IMG/VR virus record: IMGVR_UViG_3300003937_000144
Location: 30,020-94,019 of that record
Strand: one strand, 5' to 3'
Length of the DNA stretch: 64,000 bases
Source: a virus
Every line of letters starts with the position of its first letter. Positions within the stretch are counted from its first letter, which is position 1. Of this stretch, positions 43,500 through 51,737 are shown piece after piece. Made by a program: the position numbers and the translations under genes. The notes beneath the pieces were generated by a model. That model did no database searches, had not been told where the DNA came from, and worked only from the letters and a program-made list of their open reading frames with translations.

Positions 43500-44548
43500 T
43501 GTATAGCTACTCTGACATAAGACAGGTTCATCTTGAGCCGACGCAGAAGTGTCAGGCTAGATGTCCTATGTGTGATAGGAATGAAAACGGTGGTAAAGAT
43601 AATAAGTATCTAACTAATGCCGACCTATCCTTAATGGATATAAAAATGATTATGCCTAAAGAATTTGTAAGGCAACTTGATAATCTCTATATGTGTGGTA
43701 ATCATGGTGACCCTATGATGGCACCCGAAGCATTAGAAATATGTAAATGGTTAAAGGAAGTAAACCCAAAGATTAGACTTGCAATGAATACAAATGGTGG
43801 TGCAAGAAGACCAACATGGTGGGCAGAGCTAGCACAAGTTATTGACCATGTAACATTCTCTGTTGATGGTCTTGATGATACTAATCATCTATATAGACAA
43901 GGAGTAACTTGGGAAAGAGTTGAAGCTAATATGCATGCGTTCTGTAGAGCTGGTGGTAATGCTAAATGGGAATTTTTAGTATTCAAACATAATGAACATC
44001 AACTGGAAGAGGCCGAATTATGGTCAAAGACACTAGGGGTAAAAACGTTTAGCGTAAAGAAATCAGGTAGATATATTTCTAGCGCTACTTTAAAAAAGAA
44101 AGATTCACATCAAGCAAAGGATAGACATGAACAACACACACAACTCTTGGAGCCACCTACTATGGCGCGCTTTAAGAACGCCGCAAGTAAAGACTTTGAT
44201 AATATCACTGCTAAATTTGGCAACATGGATTCTTATTTGGATGTGGCTGACATAGAACCGAAATGTATAAAGAAGAAAGAAATATATATTTCAGCTGAGG
44301 GATATGTATTCCCTTGTTGTTGGACCGCTGGTCAAATGTATAAATGGTGGCAAAAACCAGGTGAGGCACAGATATGGGAACACATAGATCAGTACGATAT
44401 TAATGGAATCACTACACCTATAGAAGAAATTATAAATACTTTTTTTAATTCAATAGAGGAAGCATGGGAAGTTGGGCCGGACCGATTAAAGGTTTGTGCT
44501 CTCAAATGTAATAAAGCATTTGACCCATTCGCAGCACAATGGCAGTAA
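43499..44548 (+). CDS. Radical-SAM/SPASM-type protein, copy 8
   Basis: This protein of 349 residues has C18-QAR-C22-PM-C25 as SAM motif and MCGNHGDPMMAPEAL in place of GGEP. ISAEGYVFPCCWTAG and VCALKC near the end suggest a C-terminal SPASM-type cluster domain. It is a clear relative of the protein at 41422 (both use a G-x-x-GD-P turn and end with a KVC-x3-C type motif). It overlaps the first of two GxGG P-loop-like genes by 10 bases. Confidence 0.8.
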   Translation: MYSYSDIRQVHLEPTQKCQARCPMCDRNENGGKDNKYLTNADLSLMDIKMIMPKEFVRQLDNLYMCGNHGDPMMAPEALEICKWLKEVNPKIRLAMNTNGGARRPTWWAELAQVIDHVTFSVDGLDDTNHLYRQGVTWERVEANMHAFCRAGGNAKWEFLVFKHNEHQLEEAELWSKTLGVKTFSVKKSGRYISSATLKKKDSHQAKDRHEQHTQLLEPPTMARFKNAASKDFDNITAKFGNMDSYLDVADIEPKCIKKKEIYISAEGYVFPCCWTAGQMYKWWQKPGEAQIWEHIDQYDINGITTPIEEIINTFFNSIEEAWEVGPDRLKVCALKCNKAFDPFAAQWQ

Positions 44549-45207
44549 TAGCATGGACGCCTGGAATGGGTGGTGATATGATTCGCACATGTCTTATGTG
44601 TTTGACAACTCCTGGTAAATGGGAATATAAACCTGCTCGTCCTGAATTTTATGAAGAGAATAAACTGGCTTTACACTTTCAAGGATTTTGGGATGTATTA
44701 TATCTTGATAATAAGTTTGTAAGCTTTATTGATTGGAGAGGACAAGCGCAAACAAAATTAGGTGAAGGAACTATACATGGTGCACATTATATTGAATCAA
44801 ACCAAGATACAATAGATAATGTTATGGATTCTGGTAAAGGTCATGTAACCTTTATAACTGTTAATGATATACGTTATTTAAAGTTAGCACAAAAGAATTG
44901 GTTAATGAAGTCTAGTGTTACAGATGGAGATAAGAATAGTATAGCTTGGTGGGACAATGAATATGAAAAAGCATTTATTAGGCGGCAGCAAATATATGAA
45001 CCTAATAAGAGTTTATTTGATTTGGGTGATAGAAAGCATTGTTTCTGGATGGATACAATTTATAAATGGGAATCATTTAAACAAGAGCTAGATAATTATA
45101 TAGGCTTTTATGATATACCATTTGAAGAAAGACAATATAAGAATTGGGATATAGTACAAAAATTTTGGCAGGAATGGATGGATGCGCAAAGGTTACCATG
45201 GCAATAG
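44539..45207 (+). CDS. GxGG P-loop-like protein, tandem copy A
   Basis: This 222-residue protein opens MAVIAWTPGMGGDMIRTCLM, a strand and Gly-rich loop followed by a helix. It shares with the next gene the phrases VSFIDWRGQAQ / ISFIDYKGQVQ, DIRYLKLAQKNW / DTKYLRLAQENW, FDLGDRKHCFWMDTIYKWES / FEFGDRKHMMFMDSFFEWET and FWQEWMDAQRL / FWQEWIDGQKL. The two are therefore a tandem duplication. A longer relative is at 26018. The fold could be sulfotransferase-like, but I see no certain catalytic residue. It overlaps the preceding and following genes. Confidence 0.55.
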   Translation: MAVIAWTPGMGGDMIRTCLMCLTTPGKWEYKPARPEFYEENKLALHFQGFWDVLYLDNKFVSFIDWRGQAQTKLGEGTIHGAHYIESNQDTIDNVMDSGKGHVTFITVNDIRYLKLAQKNWLMKSSVTDGDKNSIAWWDNEYEKAFIRRQQIYEPNKSLFDLGDRKHCFWMDTIYKWESFKQELDNYIGFYDIPFEERQYKNWDIVQKFWQEWMDAQRLPWQ

Positions 45208-46004
45208 GAAATAAAATAGTTTTATCTTGGCCTCCTGGTACAGGCGGGGATTTTGTACGGTCTTGTCTATATGTAATTATGCATCATGGTAATTGGGAAT
45301 ACAGGCAATGGGAAGAACATGAAGAACCTATTGACGGCTGGACTGAGATTAGTGCTGATCCATATCCTAAGGCTCTAGTATGGAATAATAATCTTATATC
45401 TTTTATTGATTACAAAGGACAAGTACAGTCACCTGTTATGTGGAAACATTTTAGATGGAATGAATTTCTTGAGGGCAAGAAAAATGAATTAGGTATTACT
45501 GCTTTAAAAGCAGATTTATATAGACTTGTATTTTGTATTCATAAGCGTCATCATACAGAAACTAATGTTGACCAATTAATGGAAATTCAGAATGAAGCAT
45601 ATAGACTTGATGATTTAAACCCAGTCGTTACATATATTTGTGCCAAGGATACTAAGTATCTTAGGTTAGCACAAGAAAATTGGAATTTAAAAACTCATGA
45701 ATATAATCATTATATTGCTAATCAAGAAATAAATTGGTGGGATACAGCGCTAGCTGAGACTATTGATTGGAGAGATAGAAACCCAGAGAAAATTAATCAT
45801 ACTTTATTTGAGTTTGGTGATAGAAAACATATGATGTTTATGGATAGCTTTTTTGAATGGGAAACATTCAGACAAGAATTAGAATGGTTTAGGGGGTTTT
45901 ATCATAACGCAGGTTGTATGCCAGTGCAAAATGATGCCCATTGGTATGTAGTTAAACAATTTTGGCAGGAATGGATAGATGGACAAAAACTTAAAGTGGA
46001 GTGA
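45198..46004 (+). CDS. GxGG P-loop-like protein, tandem copy B
   Basis: I start at the ATG at 45198, giving MAIGNKIVLSWPPGTGGDFV and 268 residues; the longer frame from 45144 reads through the end of copy A. It matches copy A along its length with an insertion of about 45 residues (around residues 95-140). The Gly-rich loop WPPGTGGDFVRSC is closer to a phosphate-binding loop than in copy A. It overlaps copy A by 10 bases and the radical-SAM gene by 26 bases. Confidence 0.55.
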   Translation: MAIGNKIVLSWPPGTGGDFVRSCLYVIMHHGNWEYRQWEEHEEPIDGWTEISADPYPKALVWNNNLISFIDYKGQVQSPVMWKHFRWNEFLEGKKNELGITALKADLYRLVFCIHKRHHTETNVDQLMEIQNEAYRLDDLNPVVTYICAKDTKYLRLAQENWNLKTHEYNHYIANQEINWWDTALAETIDWRDRNPEKINHTLFEFGDRKHMMFMDSFFEWETFRQELEWFRGFYHNAGCMPVQNDAHWYVVKQFWQEWIDGQKLKVE

Positions 46005-47109
46005 GTATGACTTCGGTCAAATACCTTTCGACGATATAGAGCATTTTGGCACACGTTCTATGCTGGATAGGGACACGTTTACAGTATCTTGGTTACTAGG
46101 AAGATTCTGTAATTACCGTTGTTCTTATTGTTGGCCTTATGCTAGGTCAGATAAGAAAGACCATAGACCACTTAAAGCAACTATAGGAACTATTAATGAA
46201 ATCAAAAGACAAGCAAGAGAAAGAGGATTTAATTCGTTTCACTTCTCACTTTCGGGAGGCGAACCGACATTTCATCCGCAGTACCTCGATATTGTACAGC
46301 ATCTTAATAATGATGTTCCTAATTGTAATTTTCATTCCCTTCACATGACCTCAAATGTTTCTCGACCAATACAATGGTTTGAGAAATATTATCAAGCCTC
46401 AAAGGATATGCATAGAGTATCTATTACAGCTTCTTACCATAGGGAACATGTCAATACTCCAAAGAAGGTTATTGAGTTTGCAGACAAATTAGAATTTTGT
46501 CAAGAACATAATATACAGATTACTATTAATATAGTTATGGTACCTGAATTCTTTGAACAATTTTATGAGGAGGCATTATACTTTCATGATCGTGGTATTA
46601 ATGTAACGCTTAAACCTCAGAGTGATCCGACAGCTTCATTCGTTGTAGATGGATATACAGATGAACAGTTAAAGACTCTACATAATGGAATGCCTCAAAG
46701 GGGATATACTCAGGAAAAATCTACAGTAGAAAGACCTCATTATAAATGGAGAGATGCTGCGGTAGATAATAAGTATGGCAAAGTACCTGCCCACTTTGAA
46801 ATAGAATTCACTGACAAGTACGGGAAGAAATGGTATATGGATCAAGCAGAAAGATTCAATGCCTTTAACTTTAATAACTTTAATGGATGGGAATGCTCAT
46901 CAGGTTATAGAAGTATTATTATACGTGAACCAGATGGTACAATCAAAAGAAGTTATTCTTGTCATGATGAACCATTAGGTCAAATAGAAACTGGGTTTAA
47001 GTTATATGATGGACCCAAGATATGTACAACAAGCGCATGTGTATCTTCAGCTGATAGCAAGATACCTAAACGCAAACCAGGAAATATGATACCATTATGG
47101 ACAGTGTAG
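45979..47109 (+). CDS. Radical-SAM protein, copy 9
   Basis: This protein of 376 residues has C44-NYR-C48-SY-C51 and GGEP at 93-96, in a standard radical-SAM core (FHFSLSGGEPTFHPQYLD). C-terminal Cys are few (a CSS pair near residue 305, SYSCHDEP, KICTTSACVSS), so a single auxiliary cluster is possible. Unlike copies 1-6 it has no N-terminal Cys domain; it resembles sequence families of single-step radical enzymes acting on small molecules. It overlaps the 117-residue gene downstream by 13 bases. Confidence 0.8.
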   Translation: MDKNLKWSEYDFGQIPFDDIEHFGTRSMLDRDTFTVSWLLGRFCNYRCSYCWPYARSDKKDHRPLKATIGTINEIKRQARERGFNSFHFSLSGGEPTFHPQYLDIVQHLNNDVPNCNFHSLHMTSNVSRPIQWFEKYYQASKDMHRVSITASYHREHVNTPKKVIEFADKLEFCQEHNIQITINIVMVPEFFEQFYEEALYFHDRGINVTLKPQSDPTASFVVDGYTDEQLKTLHNGMPQRGYTQEKSTVERPHYKWRDAAVDNKYGKVPAHFEIEFTDKYGKKWYMDQAERFNAFNFNNFNGWECSSGYRSIIIREPDGTIKRSYSCHDEPLGQIETGFKLYDGPKICTTSACVSSADSKIPKRKPGNMIPLWTV

Positions 47110-47450
47110 ACCTTTTTGGTCAAAAAGGTCGATACCGTCAGGACGGTGTAGAAGGGCCTTTTGGGCCAATAGAAAAATACCCACCTATTATAAAGACAAC
47201 ACCTAATGTGCCGGTCGACCAGCCAGGTGTGGAAGGCCTTATAAATACTTTTGAGATGAGAGAACTTCAGCTTGAAGCTGCGTTAGTTATAAGCTCACAT
47301 AATGCAAACAATATTTGGATAAAACAATTTAAGGCAGATCATAACTCGGAGGAATTTTATAAGAATGTCATCAGATGGTATATTAATGAATACGGAGGAC
47401 TTCCTAGCGAAGTCGAACCCGGAAATAAAATACAACTTCTTTACGTTTAA
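47097..47450 (+). CDS. Small unknown protein with Gly/Pro-rich leader, candidate substrate or adaptor
   Basis: This 117-residue protein has an N-terminal half rich in Gly, Pro and charged residues (DLFGQKGRYRQDGVEGPFGP, then KYPPIIKTTPNVPVDQPGVE). The C-terminal half is helical (INTFEMRELQLEAALVISSH) and resembles small phage-encoded conserved proteins. The last 86 bases overlap the glycosyltransferase gene, which is far longer than the usual 1-26 base overlap here. Its place directly after nine radical-SAM genes makes a peptide substrate possible, but there is no Cys or other clear core, so this is speculation. I do not recognise a family. Confidence 0.55.
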   Translation: MDSVDLFGQKGRYRQDGVEGPFGPIEKYPPIIKTTPNVPVDQPGVEGLINTFEMRELQLEAALVISSHNANNIWIKQFKADHNSEEFYKNVIRWYINEYGGLPSEVEPGNKIQLLYV

Positions 47451-48174
47451 GTGGGGAGATAAATATGGACCAGAATATGTTAATAGATTATACGCGAGTC
47501 TGGTAGAACATTGTGATGTTCCTTTTGCTTTCACTTGTGTTACTGACAATAGTGCTGGGATACGTCCTGAAGTACTTCTTTTAGATTACAATCAAATAGG
47601 TCCAGACTCTTGGAGATCTTACGGTCAAGATAAGATTTTTACTCGTGAGAAACTTTGTCTTATGGATCTAGATATTCCCGGCACAAAAGGTTGGATTGAT
47701 TTAGATGTATTGATTAGAAAAGAAGTCACATCTATGGTGACTAGAGACTTTAAGAAGCCTACCTTTATTCTTAATCATTGGAATATGAAAAAAGAAAATT
47801 CATTCAAATGGTTTGGTAAAGGATCTGACTGTCATGTGAATAGTAGCTTTGTAATGTGGAAAGATGATGTTGCGCAATGGTTGTTTGATTATACTGACAA
47901 GCATTTAGAGAAGCTAATGTTCACTTATAAATCCTTAGATAAATACTTATATTACCAACATTGGCGTACAGATAGATTAACATTTTGGGAAGAGGGATTA
48001 GTAGATAACTTTAATTTTAGTGATCCGCCTCATATAAAAAGGAAAGGAGTGAGAGTAACTTTATTTAATACCTCACATATTATTATACAAGGCATGGATA
48101 TAGAAGCATACGAGTTACATGAAACAGAAGGTATGTGGCCGTGGGAATATTGGATGAAATATGACAAAAGTTGA
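47365..48174 (+). CDS. GT-A glycosyltransferase-like protein (KWGDKY family), copy 2
   Basis: This protein of 269 residues resembles the one at 27385: FFTFKWGDKYGPEYVNRLYA at residues 25-44, then D112-L-D114 in GWIDLDVLI as DxD, and CHVNSSFVMWKDD as the second loop. It likely transfers a sugar. The start at 47365 overlaps the previous gene by 86 bases; an in-frame ATG at 47386 would shorten the overlap by 21 bases without losing the domain. It shows that both glycosylation blocks of the phage use the same family. Confidence 0.7.
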   Translation: MSSDGILMNTEDFLAKSNPEIKYNFFTFKWGDKYGPEYVNRLYASLVEHCDVPFAFTCVTDNSAGIRPEVLLLDYNQIGPDSWRSYGQDKIFTREKLCLMDLDIPGTKGWIDLDVLIRKEVTSMVTRDFKKPTFILNHWNMKKENSFKWFGKGSDCHVNSSFVMWKDDVAQWLFDYTDKHLEKLMFTYKSLDKYLYYQHWRTDRLTFWEEGLVDNFNFSDPPHIKRKGVRVTLFNTSHIIIQGMDIEAYELHETEGMWPWEYWMKYDKS

Positions 48175-48604
48175 TGCGTGGATATACACACAAGTAACAA
48201 CATTTAGCGATGCTGAAACAATTGCTATTGTTGGACCGGCTGGTAAGAGAAATTTATATGACGAATTTAAACAGATAAAATCTTTTAAAGAAGTTAATAT
48301 GTATGACTATGATCCTGCACGTGGAAAAGATGAGAATATAATTAACAAAGATGTTGTATTTGATATAGAACTAAAAGAAGATCTTATTATAAATTATGCG
48401 TGTGAGAAAATGTGGCCCTTAGGTAAGATATATAAGGATAGAGAGTTTATATTAGTGGGTGATAATGAAAGGCATAACGGTGATTGTAATCCTATAACGA
48501 GTAATAGAATGTTAATAGAACAGAATGGGATAGAAGAAATTTGGTCATTCAATGAATTTACAAGATGGAAAGGTAAATATTTTGTGGTGTTTGGATGCAA
48601 TTAG
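48161..48604 (+). CDS. Methyltransferase-like protein, short paralogue
   Basis: This 147-residue protein shares a pattern with the next gene: VVFDIELKEDLIINYACEKM here versus HLIINTSCEHM there, followed in both by a strand with R-x-x-x-L-V-x-x-N/GD and a late E-NGI segment. The N-terminus (AETIAIVGPAGKRNLYDEF) could be the SAM-binding glycine motif of a class I methyltransferase. It is shorter than functional enzymes of that class, so it may be a partner subunit or a decayed copy. It overlaps both neighbours by about ten bases. Confidence 0.5.
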   Translation: MTKVDAWIYTQVTTFSDAETIAIVGPAGKRNLYDEFKQIKSFKEVNMYDYDPARGKDENIINKDVVFDIELKEDLIINYACEKMWPLGKIYKDREFILVGDNERHNGDCNPITSNRMLIEQNGIEEIWSFNEFTRWKGKYFVVFGCN

Positions 48605-49362
48605 TAGATACATCAACGCGTCAACGATCAAGTGAGGCAGATCATTTAGGTGCTGATTTAAAAAATAATAAAACTCAAGATCTAGACATATATTATAATA
48701 TGCTTAAATGGTTTCACAGGAATTATCCTGAAAGGCTAGATAGGTTTATTGAGAGTTGTTCGCCTAACCAGATAGAAGGTAAGACCTGGTTAGTAGAAGA
48801 GCTAGACAATGTACAGATACCACGTGATGAAGAAGGTAAATTTAAGATTGAAATCGTTGGTGGTTGGTTTGGTTTTCCTATGATAGATTTATTATACGAA
48901 AAGTATGGTGATGAAATAAGAGCAATAGATTTTTTTGATGTGGATCCATTTGCTGCTAAAGTGTTTGGTGTATATCTAAGTATGTGGGATGTAGATATGC
49001 AAGATGTTAAAATATTTACTAATGCTCAAGGAGATTATTTTAATTATAAAGAAAAGCGAAGAGCACATTTAATAATAAATACATCATGTGAACATATGCC
49101 TGATATGATTGATATGAAACAATACTACTTTGATCCTGATAGAACATTGTTAGTATTACAAAGTAATGACAAAGATGATGAGCCTGATCATATTAATTGT
49201 GTTGAGAGTGAAACACAATTAGCTGAAAAGAATGGCATAGCTTTATTAAATGGCGGATGGCGAACAATGAAAAGTAAAGTACTTAAACGAGAAATACAGG
49301 GTGGAGATAAAAAGAAAATCTCTTGGTGGAATAGATATATGGCAATGGGAAAATGGACTTAG
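48595..49362 (+). CDS. SAM-dependent methyltransferase-like protein
   Basis: This 255-residue protein has a class I layout: IEIVGGWFGFPMIDLLYEKY near residue 88 as motif I, IDFFDVDP as the acidic end of strand 2 and LIINTSCEHMPDM as motif IV. The SAM-binding glycines (GGWFG) are slightly unusual. The N-terminal 85 residues are helical. The substrate cannot be predicted. It overlaps the desaturase gene by 10 bases. Confidence 0.6.
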   Translation: MQLVDTSTRQRSSEADHLGADLKNNKTQDLDIYYNMLKWFHRNYPERLDRFIESCSPNQIEGKTWLVEELDNVQIPRDEEGKFKIEIVGGWFGFPMIDLLYEKYGDEIRAIDFFDVDPFAAKVFGVYLSMWDVDMQDVKIFTNAQGDYFNYKEKRRAHLIINTSCEHMPDMIDMKQYYFDPDRTLLVLQSNDKDDEPDHINCVESETQLAEKNGIALLNGGWRTMKSKVLKREIQGGDKKKISWWNRYMAMGKWT

Positions 49363-49997
49363 AATTATTTTTGTGGGCAACCTTTTTAGGATTCTTATGG
49401 TGTCAGGTAGTTACACACTATGCTGTCTCTGTAGGACTACATAGGTACTTTGCTCATAACCAATTTAAAACAAGCTTATTTCATGAGGTTGGCTTCATAA
49501 TAGGAATTATGATTGCATGTGTTCGTACACCTATTGGTTGGGTGGCAAGTCACAGAATGCACCATGCAGATACAGAGGGACCATTAGATCCTCACGATGC
49601 TAAACAAATAGGTTATTGGAAAGTGGCAACTACCACTTGGGATTTGAAACATGTGCCTATTAAATTTGCAAAGGATCTATATGATAACCCAAGACTTGTA
49701 TGGGCTCATGAGAATTGGGATACATTCTTATGGTATTACTGGGCTGCATGTATGTTAATCTCACCTTATTTCTGGTGGGCTGCAGCATTTATGCCTTATG
49801 TATTTGCTAAGGTTGGATTTGGTATGTTAAATATATTTGGACATTGGAATGGACCAACTGATGGTGTTTGGATGAATTGGATTTTGGGTGGTGATGGATA
49901 TCACAAAGTACATCATGAACATCCATATAGATTAAAACTTGGTAAGTATGATTTAGGTGGTTATTTAGCGGAGAGATTTTGGAAAAAGAAACTTTAA
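49353..49997 (+). CDS. Membrane fatty-acid desaturase
   Basis: The three histidine boxes of acyl-CoA/acyl-lipid desaturases are all present: H30-RYFA-H35, H67-RM-H70-H71 and H184-KV-H187-H188, with a further NIFGHWNG near residue 160. These hold the di-iron centre that puts a double bond into an acyl chain. Hydrophobic segments (residues 5-28, 45-60, 127-155) fit a membrane enzyme, though with 214 residues it is shorter than most bacterial relatives (about 300). Phage-encoded desaturases are known from marine T4-like phages. It would change host membrane fluidity or supply an acyl group for the island's product. Confidence 0.85.
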   Translation: MDLELFLWATFLGFLWCQVVTHYAVSVGLHRYFAHNQFKTSLFHEVGFIIGIMIACVRTPIGWVASHRMHHADTEGPLDPHDAKQIGYWKVATTTWDLKHVPIKFAKDLYDNPRLVWAHENWDTFLWYYWAACMLISPYFWWAAAFMPYVFAKVGFGMLNIFGHWNGPTDGVWMNWILGGDGYHKVHHEHPYRLKLGKYDLGGYLAERFWKKKL

Positions 49998-50803
49998 AAA
50001 AATCCCAATGGGTAGATGTACCTATGTCAGAAGATGTTTGGCATCTCCTGAAAGAACAACGTGTATCTGAAACTTATTACAACCGTGGGTCAGGTAAAGC
50101 CACACAAGAATTAGAATGGCTTGAGGCAACACATAGAAACTGGGTTCATGAGATTACTGACTTAAGTGACTTCCCATACTGTTATGTTACTAATGGTACA
50201 ACAGATGCAATCCATCATTGGTTACAAACAGAAGATCGTCAATGGCAATACATTAAAGGCGACTATGAATACCCTAATATAATCGATGCTGGTACAGAGA
50301 TAGAACATTCATATTTTATTGACCCGCATAAAGTATTATACCTATCTAATCCATTTGCTGGTGATGGTATGTTTAGAGATGTAGAAGTTGATTGCCCTGT
50401 TATATTAGACTGTACATATGTGTCTAGTACTGCTATACAAAGAATACACATACCAAAAAATACTGAACAAGTTATGTTTAGTTTCTCAAAAGGATTTGGT
50501 ATGATAGGAAACAGATGTGGTTTAGTCTATACAAAGAAACCTCATAAGACATTGCACTTATTAAAAGAATTTGAGAATTGGAATTATGCCAATGTTAAAA
50601 CTATGCATCTTGTTATGAGTAACTTTACTGTTGATGAGATGTTCCATGAAAATAGAGAAAGGCAATTAGAGCTATGTCAAGAATATAGCTTAGTACCAGC
50701 TGATGTTTTTTTCCTTGCCCAGAGTGGTGATAAATATTATAAAAGGAGAAGACGAATGCACGACAGTCCAACAGCAAGGCTTTGCTTAACACCTCTATGG
50801 TAG
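49979..50803 (+). CDS. PLP-dependent aminotransferase-fold protein
   Basis: The segment VMFSFSKGFGMIGNRCGLVY has K171 in the S-x-S-K context that binds pyridoxal phosphate in class I/II aminotransferases. VTNGTTDAIHHWL (70-82) fits the phosphate-side helix and LDCTY (D144) the pyridine-nitrogen Asp. At 274 residues it lacks parts of the small domain, so it is a shortened member. The start is TTG at 49979, with GGAGAG four bases upstream inside the desaturase end; the next in-frame ATG is at 50024. A role in making an amino sugar or amino acid for the island is inferred. Confidence 0.7.
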   Translation: MEKETLKKSQWVDVPMSEDVWHLLKEQRVSETYYNRGSGKATQELEWLEATHRNWVHEITDLSDFPYCYVTNGTTDAIHHWLQTEDRQWQYIKGDYEYPNIIDAGTEIEHSYFIDPHKVLYLSNPFAGDGMFRDVEVDCPVILDCTYVSSTAIQRIHIPKNTEQVMFSFSKGFGMIGNRCGLVYTKKPHKTLHLLKEFENWNYANVKTMHLVMSNFTVDEMFHENRERQLELCQEYSLVPADVFFLAQSGDKYYKRRRRMHDSPTARLCLTPLW

Positions 50804-51729
50804 TACCAACTTATTTAGGATTATCTCTATCTGAATTAAATCCAGATAATATAGCTGAGTTAATTGGTAAAGCAGGTGTAGTTGTTATACGTGATAGTGG
50901 AGCAACGCCCGAAGAATATGCTGAATGGTCATTAGGTTTAGGTTATCATTTAAGCCCAGAGATATGGTGTACAGATAAAGAACATTCTAATTTGTTTTGG
51001 ACTGTAACTAATGAGATGATGGATGATAGGAACCAAGGATTATTTGGTGACTATGAATTAGATTGGCATACAAACATGACACCAGTCGCTGATGCAGAAG
51101 AAGTGATAGGCTTATATGCTAAGACGATTACTTATGAAACTGAGACTTGGTTTGCTAATTCAATACCATACTTTAATCAATTACCTGAATCAGAACAAGA
51201 AAGATTGAGAGCCTTAACCGTTGTACTTGACCCTAAAAGAACATTAGGGGTTTATCAGGCAGCTTGGCAACCTGCATTTAAAAAGATATATGGTCAAGAA
51301 GTTCTTGATGAGATTAATAAGAATAGAAATACTCGTGAAGTATTCAATAGTATTAATATGGAACCTGAGAATAAAGAAAAGTTTGGGGCGAGTAGAGGTA
51401 TAATGAATAATCATAGGCTTGTAGTTAATCACCCAATAAAAGGTGTTGAGGGTTTATTCTTTAGTCCATATGAAGTGCATGGATTTTTAAAAGATGGTAA
51501 ACCTTATTATGGAGCAGAGTCATTATATTGGAAGTTATGGAATGATTATGTATGTAATGATAGATACATATATAAACATACGTGGCAAGAAGGTGATATA
51601 TGTTTGTTTGATAATATAATAGGAATACACAGAAGACCAGATATACTTAAAGATAAACCAAGAAAATTATTACGTACAGCTAAATGGTATAAGTCACATA
51701 TGAGGAGACACCATGATTATGTTGTATAA
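50797..51729 (+). CDS. TauD/TfdA-like 2OG oxygenase with HxN site, copy 1
   Basis: With the ATG at 50797 the protein has 310 residues. It has the TauD-type N-terminus (GVVVIRDSGATPEEYAEWSL), H91-T-N93 in YELDWHTNMTP where TauD has HxD, VVNHPIKGVEGLFFSPYEVH in the middle and a distal GDICLFDNIIGIHRRPDI. The His/Arg pair at the end fits the second iron His and the 2OG-binding Arg. The replaced carboxylate recurs in the three other TauD-like proteins here. Its stop codon lies inside the TATAAATA box of the next gene. Confidence 0.75.
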   Translation: MVVPTYLGLSLSELNPDNIAELIGKAGVVVIRDSGATPEEYAEWSLGLGYHLSPEIWCTDKEHSNLFWTVTNEMMDDRNQGLFGDYELDWHTNMTPVADAEEVIGLYAKTITYETETWFANSIPYFNQLPESEQERLRALTVVLDPKRTLGVYQAAWQPAFKKIYGQEVLDEINKNRNTREVFNSINMEPENKEKFGASRGIMNNHRLVVNHPIKGVEGLFFSPYEVHGFLKDGKPYYGAESLYWKLWNDYVCNDRYIYKHTWQEGDICLFDNIIGIHRRPDILKDKPRKLLRTAKWYKSHMRRHHDYVV

Positions 51730-51732
51730 ATA
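51725..51732 (+). promoter_or_regulatory. T4-type late promoter TATAAATA
   Basis: A perfect box that includes the stop codon of the upstream oxygenase gene and lies five bases before the ATG at 51738. It gives the second half of the island its own promoter. Confidence 0.85.
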
Positions 51733-51737
51733 TAACT

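Noticed and set aside
12033-47247. TATAAATA inside genes (12033, 19471, 41044, 44431, 47240)
   Set aside because: They lie in coding sequence without a nearby downstream start; expected by chance in AT-rich DNA (they read as ordinary codons such as a run of Ile-Asn).
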